Shown here: one piece after another, positions 8,487 to 16,301 of the stretch
Layout: the number at the start of each line of letters is the position of its first letter
How positions within the stretch are numbered: the first letter of the stretch is position 1
Assembly (NCBI RefSeq): GCF_020594515.1
Contig: NZ_JAJCTH010000005.1
Coordinates: 62,001-126,000, forward strand
From: Rhodoferax sp. U2-2l
GTDB lineage: Bacteria > Pseudomonadota > Gammaproteobacteria > Burkholderiales > Burkholderiaceae_C
Reading direction: 5' to 3'
DNA: 64,000 nucleotides
The notes under the pieces: generated by a model
Told to the model about the DNA's origin: nothing
What the model saw: only the letters and a program-made list of their open reading frames with translations
Database searches by the model: none
Position numbers and translations under genes: made by a program

Positions 8487-9358
8487 GGTTTGGCCCCGGC
8501 CAGCGCTTTAGGCGCCTTGTCTGTCAGGCACTGCGCCATCAGCCGCGCACCCTCGGCCATGCGCGGGCCCGGGCGCACCAGCGTGTTGGCGTCTTCGGTG
8601 GCGAAGATGCAGACGCGGTTTTCGCGCACCGCGCGGATGCTTTGCCAGCCCGGGCGCTGACCCAAGCCACCCGCGTTGCGCTCACCCACCATGATCAGGT
8701 CCGGGTTGGCGCGCACGATGAATTCGGGATTGAGTTTGGGAAACGGCCCGAGCTTGGCTGGCACGATATTTTTGACACCCAGCCGCGTCAGGGTTTCACC
8801 AATAAACGACGACTCACCCGCCGCGTAAGGCCCCTGATTCACCTCAAAGTAGACCCGCGTGGCGTTGAGGCCCGGCGGGATGGACTGGGCTGCTGCCGAC
8901 ACACCCGCGTCAATGGCGCGCCAAATCTTGGCGGAATCGGGCACGGCCAGCACCTCGCCAATTTTGAGCATCACGCGCTGCACATCGGCATGGGTTTTGG
9001 GCTCCAAAGACACCACCTTCAGACCGAGCGAGCGCAGCCGGTCACTGGCGCGCGAGGACACGGCCATCAGCACCACATCGGGCCGCAGGGCGACGATGGC
9101 CTCGATGTTGGGGTCTAGCCCGCCGCCCATTTGCGGCAGTTTTTGCAGACTGGCCGGGTAGTTGGAATAACGGTCCACCCCCACCAGCCGGTTGCAGGCA
9201 CCCAGTTCACACACGGTTTCGGCCAGGGACGGCAGCAGGCTGATCACGCGCTGCGGCGGCTGGTTAAAACTGACCGTGACGCCGCGGTCATCAGTCACCT
9301 CGTAGGCCTGGGCGCTGGCGGCCATGCCCAGCAACACGGCGCAAAACAGTTTTTTCAC
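8483..9358 (-). CDS. btuF: Periplasmic cobalamin-binding protein
   Basis: Class III periplasmic binding protein, 291 residues, with a Sec signal peptide (MKKLFCAVLLGMAASAQA). The mature part begins with YEVTDDRGVTVSFNQPPQRVISLLPSLAETVCELGA, here quoted in pieces: RVISLLPSLAE is the BtuF-like signature. It also has GVDRYSNYPASL and a region around EVNQGPYAAGESSFIGE typical of corrinoid-binding members. The start is GTG, overlapping the cobU stop as GTGA. It is the likely partner of the adjacent permease and ATPase. Confidence 0.9.
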   Translation of the reverse strand: MKKLFCAVLLGMAASAQAYEVTDDRGVTVSFNQPPQRVISLLPSLAETVCELGACNRLVGVDRYSNYPASLQKLPQMGGGLDPNIEAIVALRPDVVLMAVSSRASDRLRSLGLKVVSLEPKTHADVQRVMLKIGEVLAVPDSAKIWRAIDAGVSAAAQSIPPGLNATRVYFEVNQGPYAAGESSFIGETLTRLGVKNIVPAKLGPFPKLNPEFIVRANPDLIMVGERNAGGLGQRPGWQSIRAVRENRVCIFATEDANTLVRPGPRMAEGARLMAQCLTDKAPKALAGAKP

Positions 9359-10002
9359 GGTGTCTCTTTCAAAGTCAGCGGCAGCCCGGCGGCCATCAGG
9401 GTCACCCGCTGGCAGACACCGGCCACGTTTTGGTTCAGCAAGCCCAGCGCATCCACAAACGCGCGCACCTCGCGGCCCATCGGAATCACACCCAGACCAA
9501 TCTCGTTGCCGACCAGCACCAGCGGGCCGGGGGCTTGGCGAATGGCTTCCAAAAGCTGGGTTATTCGCCCTTGATGCGTCTGTGCCAGCGCCTGATGGTT
9601 TGCAAACTCCGGGGCCTTGCCCGGCGCGGCGCTATCAGGCATGGAATCGGTGGCCAACGGTGCCTCAGCAGGCATCAGCGCGTTGGTGAGCCACAGCGTC
9701 AGGCAGTCGACCACGATCAAGGTGTCCGGCTGGCTGTGGGTTTGGATGGCCTCAGCCAGCCGCAAAGCTTCTTCCACCGTGCGCATGCCCGGCACGCGCT
9801 GCGCGCGGTCGGCCTGGTGGCGGGCGATGCGCTGCACCATCTCGGCATCCCACGCCTGCGCGGTGGCGATCATCACGGCACGGTGCTTGGCCGACTGCGC
9901 CAGCCAGTCGCGCGCCAACAGCTCGGCGCGACGGCTTTTGCCGCTTTTCTGGCCGCCCAGAATGAGTTCACTGCGCGCCGGTACGGTGGCCATGCCCTTC
10001 AC
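9355..10002 (-). CDS. cobU: Adenosylcobinamide kinase / adenosylcobinamide-phosphate guanylyltransferase
   Basis: CobU phosphorylates adenosylcobinamide and converts it to the GDP-activated form. The product has the P-loop LILGGQKSGKSRRAELLA near its start, a TAQAWDAEMVQRIARHQADR segment carrying the conserved RIxxH pattern, and VVDCLTLWLTN. I place the start at GTG 10002 because AAGGG lies 6 bases upstream; ATG 9993 is nearly as good and ATG 10080 is possible but would add a poorly coding stretch. The length is then about 215 residues, near the family norm. A 20-codon frame just upstream ends in a GTGA overlap with this start. Confidence 0.92.
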   Translation of the reverse strand: MKGMATVPARSELILGGQKSGKSRRAELLARDWLAQSAKHRAVMIATAQAWDAEMVQRIARHQADRAQRVPGMRTVEEALRLAEAIQTHSQPDTLIVVDCLTLWLTNALMPAEAPLATDSMPDSAAPGKAPEFANHQALAQTHQGRITQLLEAIRQAPGPLVLVGNEIGLGVIPMGREVRAFVDALGLLNQNVAGVCQRVTLMAAGLPLTLKETP

Positions 10003-10072
10003 GACAAGCCCTTGGGGATCAGGCGCAAGATGGCCTGCGCGGCGCCCGGGATGACCGCCATCTTCTGTCACA

Positions 10073-10984
10073 TTAGCCATGAACACGACTCCAATCCATG
10101 ATGATGCGGTGCAGTTGCGCCAGCCCGTCGGTCAGAGCGGCCGGACCGGGTTGCAGGATGTCGCAGGACTTGATCTCAAACAATTGCCCGGTTTTCACCG
10201 CCGCCACCTCGCCCCAGCCCACACGTGCCGCCACGTTCTCGGGGCGAAACTTCTTGCCACACCAGGAGCCGATGATGATGTCCGGATTGCGTCGCACGAT
10301 CTCGGCAGCATCGGCAATGATGCGGTGTTTGCCCATGGCTTGCCGCGCCAGCTCCGGAAAAATATCGTCGCCCCCAGCGATGCCCATCAGCTCCGACACC
10401 CACTGGATGGCGCTGATGGGTGGCTCGTCCCACTCTTCAAAATACACTTTGGGTCGGCGGGGCAAATCAGCTACCAGCCCTTGTATCGCCTGCATATTCT
10501 GCTGCATTTTTTGTATCAGGACCCGACCCTGGTCACCCTGCCCGACCAGCGCCGCCACCTGAAACAACATGTCAAAAATCTGGGCCACACTGCGCTGGTT
10601 GAACACCGTCACCGGCACGCCGGCACGGATCAGGCTGCTGGCGATGTCGGCCTGCATGTCGGAAAAACCCAGCACACAGTCGGGCTGCAGGGCCAGAATT
10701 TTGTCGAGCTTGGCGCTGGTAAAGGCACTCACCCGGGGCTTTTCATGCCGCGCCCGCGCGGGCCGCACGGTGTAGCCGGAAATACCCACAATGCGGTGCT
10801 CCTGCCCCAGCAGATACAGCCACTCGGTGGTTTCTTCGGTCAGGCAGACGATGCGCTGCGGGCCGGTGGGTGGCAGCGACCAGACCGGGAGGGATGCCAG
10901 CGCGCTGTTCACGTCACAGGCAGGCATCTTTACAGCATCAGGCATCAACGTGCCGCCAGCAGCCGACGCGTCGACTTGGGTCAT
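10073..10984 (-). CDS. Second cobalamin-binding protein (BtuF-like), apparently without a signal peptide
   Basis: A 303-residue protein of the helical-backbone periplasmic binding family. It has RIVCLTEETTEWLYLLGQ, a GISGYTVRP segment and a long linker helix, plus a YFEEWDEPPISAIQWVSEL segment that is common in proteins annotated as cobalamin-binding. I see no clear signal peptide at the N-terminus: the first 40 residues are not hydrophobic enough. It may be cytoplasmic, or the start may be elsewhere. ATG 10984 overlaps the cbiA stop (ATGA). With btuF four frames downstream, the operon encodes two related binding proteins. Confidence 0.85.
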   Translation of the reverse strand: MTQVDASAAGGTLMPDAVKMPACDVNSALASLPVWSLPPTGPQRIVCLTEETTEWLYLLGQEHRIVGISGYTVRPARARHEKPRVSAFTSAKLDKILALQPDCVLGFSDMQADIASSLIRAGVPVTVFNQRSVAQIFDMLFQVAALVGQGDQGRVLIQKMQQNMQAIQGLVADLPRRPKVYFEEWDEPPISAIQWVSELMGIAGGDDIFPELARQAMGKHRIIADAAEIVRRNPDIIIGSWCGKKFRPENVAARVGWGEVAAVKTGQLFEIKSCDILQPGPAALTDGLAQLHRIIMDWSRVHG

Positions 10985-12414
10985 AAGGCCTTTCCGGATG
11001 CCGCCACCGGGCTGGGTGGCGAAAACAATTCCGCCGTCGCGTCAGGGCAGGACGCAAACCAGGCGTGGAAATAACTGGCCCGCACGCTGCCCCGTTGCCA
11101 CAGCGCCTCGCCCGCGTCGGGCAACGGGTCGCTGTCCGGCCGGGCGGTTCGGGCCACCGGCTGCATCGCCGTCTCGGTGGTCGAGTAATGAAAGGTGTGG
11201 CCGCGCAGCGTGCCGCTGGTCAGTGGCAACTGCTGCGGACCGAGTGCCGCCAGGCGCTTGTGCATGGTGACGGTGCCAGGCAACAGGCCCCACTGATTGA
11301 AGCGTTCACCGTCAGAGGTAACCAGCGTGTCAAACAGCGCCATCATGCCACCGCATTCGGCCCACACCGGCTTGCCCGCGGCAATAAACGCAACCAGGCT
11401 TTCGCGCAGCGCGGTGTTGGCGGCAATCGTCTGCGCGTGCAACTCCGGATAACCACCGGGAAGCCACAAGGCGTCACACGCAGGCACGGCAACGTCAGCC
11501 AACGGCGAGAAAAACACCAGTTCAACCCCCAGATCGCGCAGGCAATCCAGATTGGCCGCATAGATAAAGCAAAAGGCTGCGTCGCGGGCGACAGCAATGG
11601 TTTTCCCGCACAGCGTAGGAAGGTTGGGTGGCAGCGTGTTCTGCGTAGGTAAAGGAGGAGCCCGCAACGCGGGCGGGGGACACGAAGCAGACCACGCTGC
11701 CATCCAGCCTTCCGGACCAACAGAGGGCGCAACAAAATTCACCACCCAACGCTGCAAATCCGAGAGCGTCATCCGTCCCAGTGGTGTGGCCTCCAAGGCA
11801 TCTGCCGCTGCATCCAGCCGCGCCAGTGCGTCCCCCACCTCACTGGCCACCGTCAGGCCCAAGTGACGCTCGGGCAGCGACAAAGCGGCGTTGCGCATCA
11901 CCGCGCCCAGCCACTGCTCGGGATCCCGCACGCTGCTCTGCAACATCAGCGCATGGCGCTCACTGGCCACGCGGTTGGCCAGCACCCCGGCCCAGGGCAG
12001 ATTGGGGCGGTAGTTTTGCAGACCAAAGGCCAGCGCGCCAAAGGTGCCCGCCATCGAGCCCGCGTCAATCACCGCCAGCACCGGCAGGCCAAAACGCTGC
12101 GCCAGATCCGCCGCGCTGGGGTCGCCGTCAAACAGCCCCATCACCCCTTCGACGATGATCAAATCCGCCTCAGCGGCGGCAGCGGCCAGCCGCGCGCGGC
12201 AATCCGCCTCGCCGTTGATCCACAGGTCCAACTGGTACACCGGCGCCCCGCTGGCCAACGCGTGCCAGTACGGGTCCAGAAAATCCGGCCCGCACTTGAA
12301 CACCCGCACTTTTCTGCCTTGGCGCGAATGCAAGCGCGCCAAAGCAGACACCACGGTGGTTTTGCCCTGGCCGGAAGCGGGGGCGGCGACGAGGATGGCG
12401 GGGCAGGTGGTCAT
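10981..12414 (-). CDS. cbiA: Cobyrinate a,c-diamide synthase
   Basis: CbiA/CobB amidates the a and c side chains of cobyrinic acid. The 477-residue protein has the N-terminal ATP-binding part (VAAPASGQGKTTVVSAL, residues 9-25; KCGPDFLDPYW, 40-50; VEGVMGLFDG, 88-97) and a C-terminal glutamine amidotransferase domain with LPGGYPELHA and the catalytic Cys in VWAECGGMMALFD. Residues about 239-263, in the linker between the two domains, are encoded by a palindromic repeat and are Pro/Ala-rich. The gene follows btuB by 24 bases. Its presence implies use of cobyrinate, made elsewhere or salvaged. Confidence 0.95.
   Translation of the reverse strand: MTTCPAILVAAPASGQGKTTVVSALARLHSRQGRKVRVFKCGPDFLDPYWHALASGAPVYQLDLWINGEADCRARLAAAAAEADLIIVEGVMGLFDGDPSAADLAQRFGLPVLAVIDAGSMAGTFGALAFGLQNYRPNLPWAGVLANRVASERHALMLQSSVRDPEQWLGAVMRNAALSLPERHLGLTVASEVGDALARLDAAADALEATPLGRMTLSDLQRWVVNFVAPSVGPEGWMAAWSASCPPPALRAPPLPTQNTLPPNLPTLCGKTIAVARDAAFCFIYAANLDCLRDLGVELVFFSPLADVAVPACDALWLPGGYPELHAQTIAANTALRESLVAFIAAGKPVWAECGGMMALFDTLVTSDGERFNQWGLLPGTVTMHKRLAALGPQQLPLTSGTLRGHTFHYSTTETAMQPVARTARPDSDPLPDAGEALWQRGSVRASYFHAWFASCPDATAELFSPPSPVAASGKAL
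11630..11701. repeat. 72-bp palindromic repeat inside cbiA
   Basis: Ends in 15-base inverted repeats (11630-11644 and 11687-11701, one mismatch) starting GGCAGCGTG. The interior has AAAGGAGGAG, a small hairpin GCCCGC-aac-GCGGGC (11660-11674), then GGGGGACAC. The layout matches the larger element at 42448-42549. It is 72 bases long, a multiple of three, and leaves the cbiA frame open. Confidence 0.8.
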
Positions 12415-12438
12415 GATTTCAACGCGATCAAGATAGGC

Positions 12439-14328
12439 TTACATCGCCCAGGACAGGGACACAAACACGTTGCGCCCCGGCATGGAATAGCCGTTCGACA
12501 GCACATAGGTGGTGTCGGTCAGGTTGTTGATGCGTGCCAGCAGACTCACATCCTTGTTGATTCTCCAGTCTGCACCGACATTGAGCAGGCCGTAACCGGC
12601 CAGCACATCGCGGGGGGCTCCGTAAACAAGGGCGTTGTCTTCACGGTCACTTGAGAGTTTGAGTTCGCCAAACAAATTGACTTGCCCAAAACGTTGTGTG
12701 ACATTCAAATTGAGTACGTTTTGCGCAACGCGGACAAGGCGCAAATCGTCGTCTAAGGTACTGGGGTCCGCGTAGTCGTAACTAGCGCTGTAGCTGGTGT
12801 CGCCCCGGCGATCTTGAATACTCAAGGTAAACCCGCGTAGAACTGCCTTCTTGTTTTGAGTGTTCGTTGCTGTATCAATAAACCAATCTATGTCGTTTTG
12901 GTAAACCACCGCGCTCGCAGAAATCGACTCTTGCTGATACTTGAAGCCAAATTCCCGAGAAAAGTTTTTTTGCGGAACGTGCGTCGCTACACCGTAATAG
13001 GGGTAATACAACTGGTTCAAAGTGGGCGCCTGAAAACTGGTGCCCACACTCGCCACAGCCCGCCAGTTCGTGGTTAACTTGTATCCACCCGAAAGCGCCC
13101 AGTTGTCGAAGCCGCCAAACTGTGAATTGTCGTCGTGCCGCACAACGGCCAGAGCGTTCCAGTTGGGTTTGTTCAGCGCATAAGACACCATGGCACTATT
13201 GATGTCACGCTTTTTGACTGTGTAGTTGGTAGAACTGTCAACCTCTTCCGATCGGGTTTCGAGCAAAACCGTCAATACGTCGGTGCCCAAACTGATGTCG
13301 TTCTGCCAGGTGGCCTGCGTGCGGTGTGTATTGAATTTGCTGCTGCCGTTCAGCGCACCATCGCCGTAGCGGTAATAGTCGCTCACTGATTTATCGTCGT
13401 TTTCAGCCAGCGTGAGGCTTGATTTCCAGTTGATTGACCACTGTGCATCCCACTTCAGACTGACCGCGTTCAATACGGGCCGTGCCCAAGCATCGGTTGT
13501 CAACTTCGTCAAGCTTAATGGATTGGGGTATGCCGTACCATCAAATTGATAGTCCATCTCGCTTCGCATCAAGCCCAAGGTGAGCGCATGCTGTTTAGAC
13601 AACTGGGCGGTCAATTTGGCATCCACACTGGCGACCTCAAAACTGTCTGCATCCGGGTTGAAACTGTTCGCCACCGGGTTATAGGTCACGCTGATACCCG
13701 ACGCTTTTTCCCTGGAAACACCCAGGCTGTAGCCAATCGCCCCCGAGCGCCCACGAATCGACGCCCCTGCCTGACGCTGGCCGTCCGAGCCCGCACCCAC
13801 ATTAGCCGCCAAGTGCAAACCATCTTCTGGCTCACGGGTAAAAATCTGAATGACACCACCCACAGCGTCCGGGCCATACAAGGCCGAAGCTGCGCCCCGC
13901 AAAATCTCAATACGCTCGATGCGGTCCAGCGGCATGTTCTCAAAAGAAGCTGTACCCAAGGTGGCCGAGCCAACGCGCACCCCGTCAATCAGCACAATGG
14001 CCTGGGAGGATGTAGCACCTCGCAAAAATATTCCAGTCGAAGACCGGTAACCGCCATTGCTCGAGAGCTGTACGCCCGGTTGAAATGCCAATACATCTTT
14101 CAAACTGCCTTGCCCAGCCTGATCCAGCACCGTGCGATCAATCACCGACACATCCGCAATCACGTCAGTCACAGGAATCGCTACCCGCGTCGCCGTCACC
14201 ACCACCTCCCCCAGCGTCCCTGCCGACTGGTCTTGCGCCATCGCGGGGAAAGCTGCCAAAACAGCCAAAGCGGACGCACACAGGCGCACGGGTGCGCGGT
14301 GGCACACAGAAAAAACAAAAGAAGTCAT
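12439..14328 (-). CDS. btuB: TonB-dependent vitamin B12 outer-membrane receptor
   Basis: A 629-residue outer-membrane receptor. It has a signal peptide ending near AMAQ, a TonB-box-like EVVVTATR at about residues 40-47, a plug domain (DVLAFQPGVQLSSNGGYRSSTGIFLRGA in pieces; IEILRGAASALYGPDAVGGVI) and a beta-barrel ending in aromatic VSLSW near the C-terminus. ATG 14328 is chosen because it begins the signal peptide; the longer frame runs into the riboswitch. The riboswitch directly upstream and the following B12 genes support cobalamin as the ligand, the standard BtuB arrangement. Confidence 0.93.
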   Translation of the reverse strand: MTSFVFSVCHRAPVRLCASALAVLAAFPAMAQDQSAGTLGEVVVTATRVAIPVTDVIADVSVIDRTVLDQAGQGSLKDVLAFQPGVQLSSNGGYRSSTGIFLRGATSSQAIVLIDGVRVGSATLGTASFENMPLDRIERIEILRGAASALYGPDAVGGVIQIFTREPEDGLHLAANVGAGSDGQRQAGASIRGRSGAIGYSLGVSREKASGISVTYNPVANSFNPDADSFEVASVDAKLTAQLSKQHALTLGLMRSEMDYQFDGTAYPNPLSLTKLTTDAWARPVLNAVSLKWDAQWSINWKSSLTLAENDDKSVSDYYRYGDGALNGSSKFNTHRTQATWQNDISLGTDVLTVLLETRSEEVDSSTNYTVKKRDINSAMVSYALNKPNWNALAVVRHDDNSQFGGFDNWALSGGYKLTTNWRAVASVGTSFQAPTLNQLYYPYYGVATHVPQKNFSREFGFKYQQESISASAVVYQNDIDWFIDTATNTQNKKAVLRGFTLSIQDRRGDTSYSASYDYADPSTLDDDLRLVRVAQNVLNLNVTQRFGQVNLFGELKLSSDREDNALVYGAPRDVLAGYGLLNVGADWRINKDVSLLARINNLTDTTYVLSNGYSMPGRNVFVSLSWAM

Positions 14329-14414
14329 TGTTGAAAAGAACCAATTAAGTGCCCTCACCGTCGTCCCCGACAGTGCCTGAGCGTCACGGTTGCACGCTTT
14401 CTCAAGCGCACAGC

Positions 14415-14605
14415 CACCGTGTTGGCCGGTATCCGGGCTGGTGGAATCAACCGTCATCGCCTTCCCAGATGCGTGTCAAAACATCCAGTGGCCTCAATGA
14501 CAGCGGGACCCGTCGGGGTTCGTCCACTTACCGTTGCGGGGGCAGCGCAGGTTAGGTTGGGCGGTTGGCCGCACCCTCCTGCTTCCCGTTGAACTGCCGT
14601 GTGTG
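14415..14605 (-). promoter_or_regulatory. Cobalamin riboswitch upstream of btuB
   Basis: On the minus strand the conserved pieces appear in order: GGGAAGCAGGAGGGTG, GCTGCCCCCGCAACGGTAAG, the B12 box containing GGCCACTGG, CTGGGAAGGCGATG and CCAGCCCGGATACCGGCC. It ends about 90 bases before the btuB ATG. This is the classical B12-element type and should lower expression of btuB and the long operon behind it when adenosylcobalamin is plentiful. Ends are approximate. Confidence 0.95.
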
Positions 14606-14667
14606 AACCACACTGCGAGCACCAACGCGGCGGATTCTAACGTGCCGCCCGGCTATCATCGCCGCCT

Positions 14668-14828
14668 TCAGGTGCCCGCAGCCGCCAGGTTTCGGGAGAA
14701 TCGGGAAGGCGGTGCAAGTCCGCCACGTGCCCAACGCTGTAAGGAAGATGAACCACGTTTTATGCCACTGGCGCAAGCTGGGAAGGTGCCTGGTTCAAGT
14801 GAATCCAAGTCAGAAGACCGGCCTGAAA
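14668..14828 (+). promoter_or_regulatory. Cobalamin riboswitch upstream of bluB
   Basis: On the plus strand: CAGGTGCCCGC, GGGAGAATCGGGAAGG, a GGTGCAAGTCC loop, CGTGCCCAACGCTGTAAGG, the B12 box TATGCCACTGG, GCTGGGAAGGTG and CAGAAGACCGGCCTG. It stands about 57 bases before the bluB ATG. Its core (AATCGGGAAG, TGCCCAACGCTGTAAGG) is closer to the copy before cobT than to the one before btuB, which lies only about 60 bases away on the other strand. Confidence 0.95.
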
Positions 14829-14885
14829 CATCACCAACTGCACGGCCAGGCAGTTCACTTTGTTTCCATTTGACAGGGGAATGTC

Positions 14886-15671
14886 ATGAAATCAACACCG
14901 ACGCCAGCCGCCCGGGATCCACACGCCTTCACCGACGAGGCACGCGACGCGGTCTACCAAGCCATCTTTTCACGCCGCGATGTACGCGGCCAGTTTTTAC
15001 CCAAGCCGGTGCCCGACGAGGTGCTGAGCCGGGTGCTCACCGCAGCGCACCACGCACCGTCGGTGGGTTTCATGCAACCGTGGAATTTTCTGGTGGTCAA
15101 GTCTGACGCGGTCAAACAGCGGGTGCGCGATGCCTTTGCGGTGGCCCATGCGCAGGCGGCACAGATGTTTGAGGGCGATCAACGTGCCACCTACCAGACG
15201 CTCAAACTCGAAGGCATTGTGGAGTCGCCCATCGGCATCTGCATCACCTGCGACCGCACCCGCAGCGGCCCGGTGGTGATCGGGCGCACCCACATGCCCA
15301 CCATGGACCTCTACAGCAGCGTGTGTGCGGTGCAAAACCTGTGGCTGGCAGCGCGCACTGAGGGGCTGGGCGTGGGTTGGGTCAGCATCTTCCACGAGGC
15401 CGCGCTGCAAGACGCATTGGGCATCCCGGCGCACATCACGCCGATCGCCTACCTGTGCGTGGGCTATGTGAGCCACTTCAAGGACAAGCCGGAGCTGGAA
15501 ACCGCCGGCTGGTTGCCGCGCCTGCCGATCCAGGACTTGCTCTACTTTGACACCTGGGGCCAGCATGACAACGCACAGCCGCTGATCGCACAGCTGCAGC
15601 ACCACGCAGCGGCGGCGCGGGATTGCAGCGCCAGCGCCACACTGCCAGCCACCTGCGACCTCGCCGGTTGA
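14886..15671 (+). CDS. bluB: 5,6-dimethylbenzimidazole synthase
   Basis: BluB is a nitroreductase-fold flavoenzyme that cleaves reduced FMN with oxygen to give 5,6-dimethylbenzimidazole, the lower ligand of B12. The 261-residue protein has FSRRDVRGQFLPKPVPDEVL near residue 28 (SRRDxRxxF is the family mark), HAPSVGFMQPWNF near residue 58, and GLGVGWVSIFHEAALQ. It is some 30 residues longer than typical members, mainly in a C-terminal Ala/His-rich tail. It feeds CobT, and both genes sit behind similar riboswitches. Oxygen-dependent chemistry implies at least microaerobic B12 synthesis. Confidence 0.95.
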   Translation: MKSTPTPAARDPHAFTDEARDAVYQAIFSRRDVRGQFLPKPVPDEVLSRVLTAAHHAPSVGFMQPWNFLVVKSDAVKQRVRDAFAVAHAQAAQMFEGDQRATYQTLKLEGIVESPIGICITCDRTRSGPVVIGRTHMPTMDLYSSVCAVQNLWLAARTEGLGVGWVSIFHEAALQDALGIPAHITPIAYLCVGYVSHFKDKPELETAGWLPRLPIQDLLYFDTWGQHDNAQPLIAQLQHHAAAARDCSASATLPATCDLAG

Positions 15672-15714
15672 CATCCAAGCAGTTCAAGGCCGCCAAACCC
15701 TACAATGCCCGACT

Positions 15715-15972
15715 ATGCCGGACCCGTCCCAAATCGACCAAATCACCGAACGTGTTGAACGTCTCCTGGTGCGTTATGAAGAACTCATGCGCACCAACAC
15801 CCTGCTCAACCAGCAAATTGACACCCTCACGCAGGAGCGCGATTCGCTCAAGTCGCGCCTGGGCGCGGCGCGCGCGCGTGTTGATGCGCTGCTGGAGCGC
15901 CTGCCCGGCGAGCCCGGCACCAGCACGGTCAAACCGGCTTTCAAGACGGCGGCATCAAGGGGTGAGGCATGA
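15715..15972 (+). CDS. Small coiled-coil protein (TIGR02449-like) preceding zapA
   Basis: An 85-residue protein that is nearly all heptad-like helix from residue 6 to about 62 (QIDQITERVERLLVRYEELM, then NTLLNQQIDTLTQERDSLKS), followed by a flexible tail. Small coiled-coil proteins of this kind precede zapA in many beta- and gammaproteobacteria and are annotated as TIGR02449 family. The stop overlaps the zapA ATG (ATGA). A divisome-related role is inferred from the neighbour only. Confidence 0.85.
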   Translation: MPDPSQIDQITERVERLLVRYEELMRTNTLLNQQIDTLTQERDSLKSRLGAARARVDALLERLPGEPGTSTVKPAFKTAASRGEA

Positions 15973-16298
15973 AGCAGCTTGAAGTGCAGATCATGGGCCA
16001 GAGCTACCTGCTGGGCTGCCCGGACGGTGGTGACGCGCGGCTGCTGGACGCGGTGGAGCGGGTCGACACCGCCATGTGCAAAATTCGTGACGGCGGCAAG
16101 GTGCGCGCCCGTGACCGCATCGCGGTGCTGGCGGCGCTGAACCTGGCGTTTGACCTGGCCGATCAGGGCGCACGCCCCGCACCGGCCAGCGCTGCACCGG
16201 CGCCTGCACCCAGCGCGCCACACGAGTCGTCTGAAAAATTGGGCGCCCTGCTGGCCCGTCTGGACGACGCCCTGAACCGGGACGACCGGCTGCTTTAG
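15969..16298 (+). CDS. zapA: Cell division protein ZapA
   Basis: ZapA binds FtsZ and stabilises the Z ring. The 109-residue product starts MKQLEVQIMGQSYLLGC, has the domain pattern LLDAVERVDTAMCKIRD and a helix RARDRIAVLAALNLAFDLAD, then an Ala/Pro-rich linker (residues about 68-88) and a short C-terminal helix. It is coupled to the upstream coiled-coil gene by an ATGA overlap. A 6S RNA gene often follows zapA, but here hslO begins only three bases away on the opposite strand, so none is present. Confidence 0.92.
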   Translation: MKQLEVQIMGQSYLLGCPDGGDARLLDAVERVDTAMCKIRDGGKVRARDRIAVLAALNLAFDLADQGARPAPASAAPAPAPSAPHESSEKLGALLARLDDALNRDDRLL

Positions 16299-16301
16299 CC
16301 G

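Noticed and set aside
16299..16301. 6S RNA gene after zapA
   Set aside because: Only three bases separate zapA from the convergent hslO gene, so there is no room.
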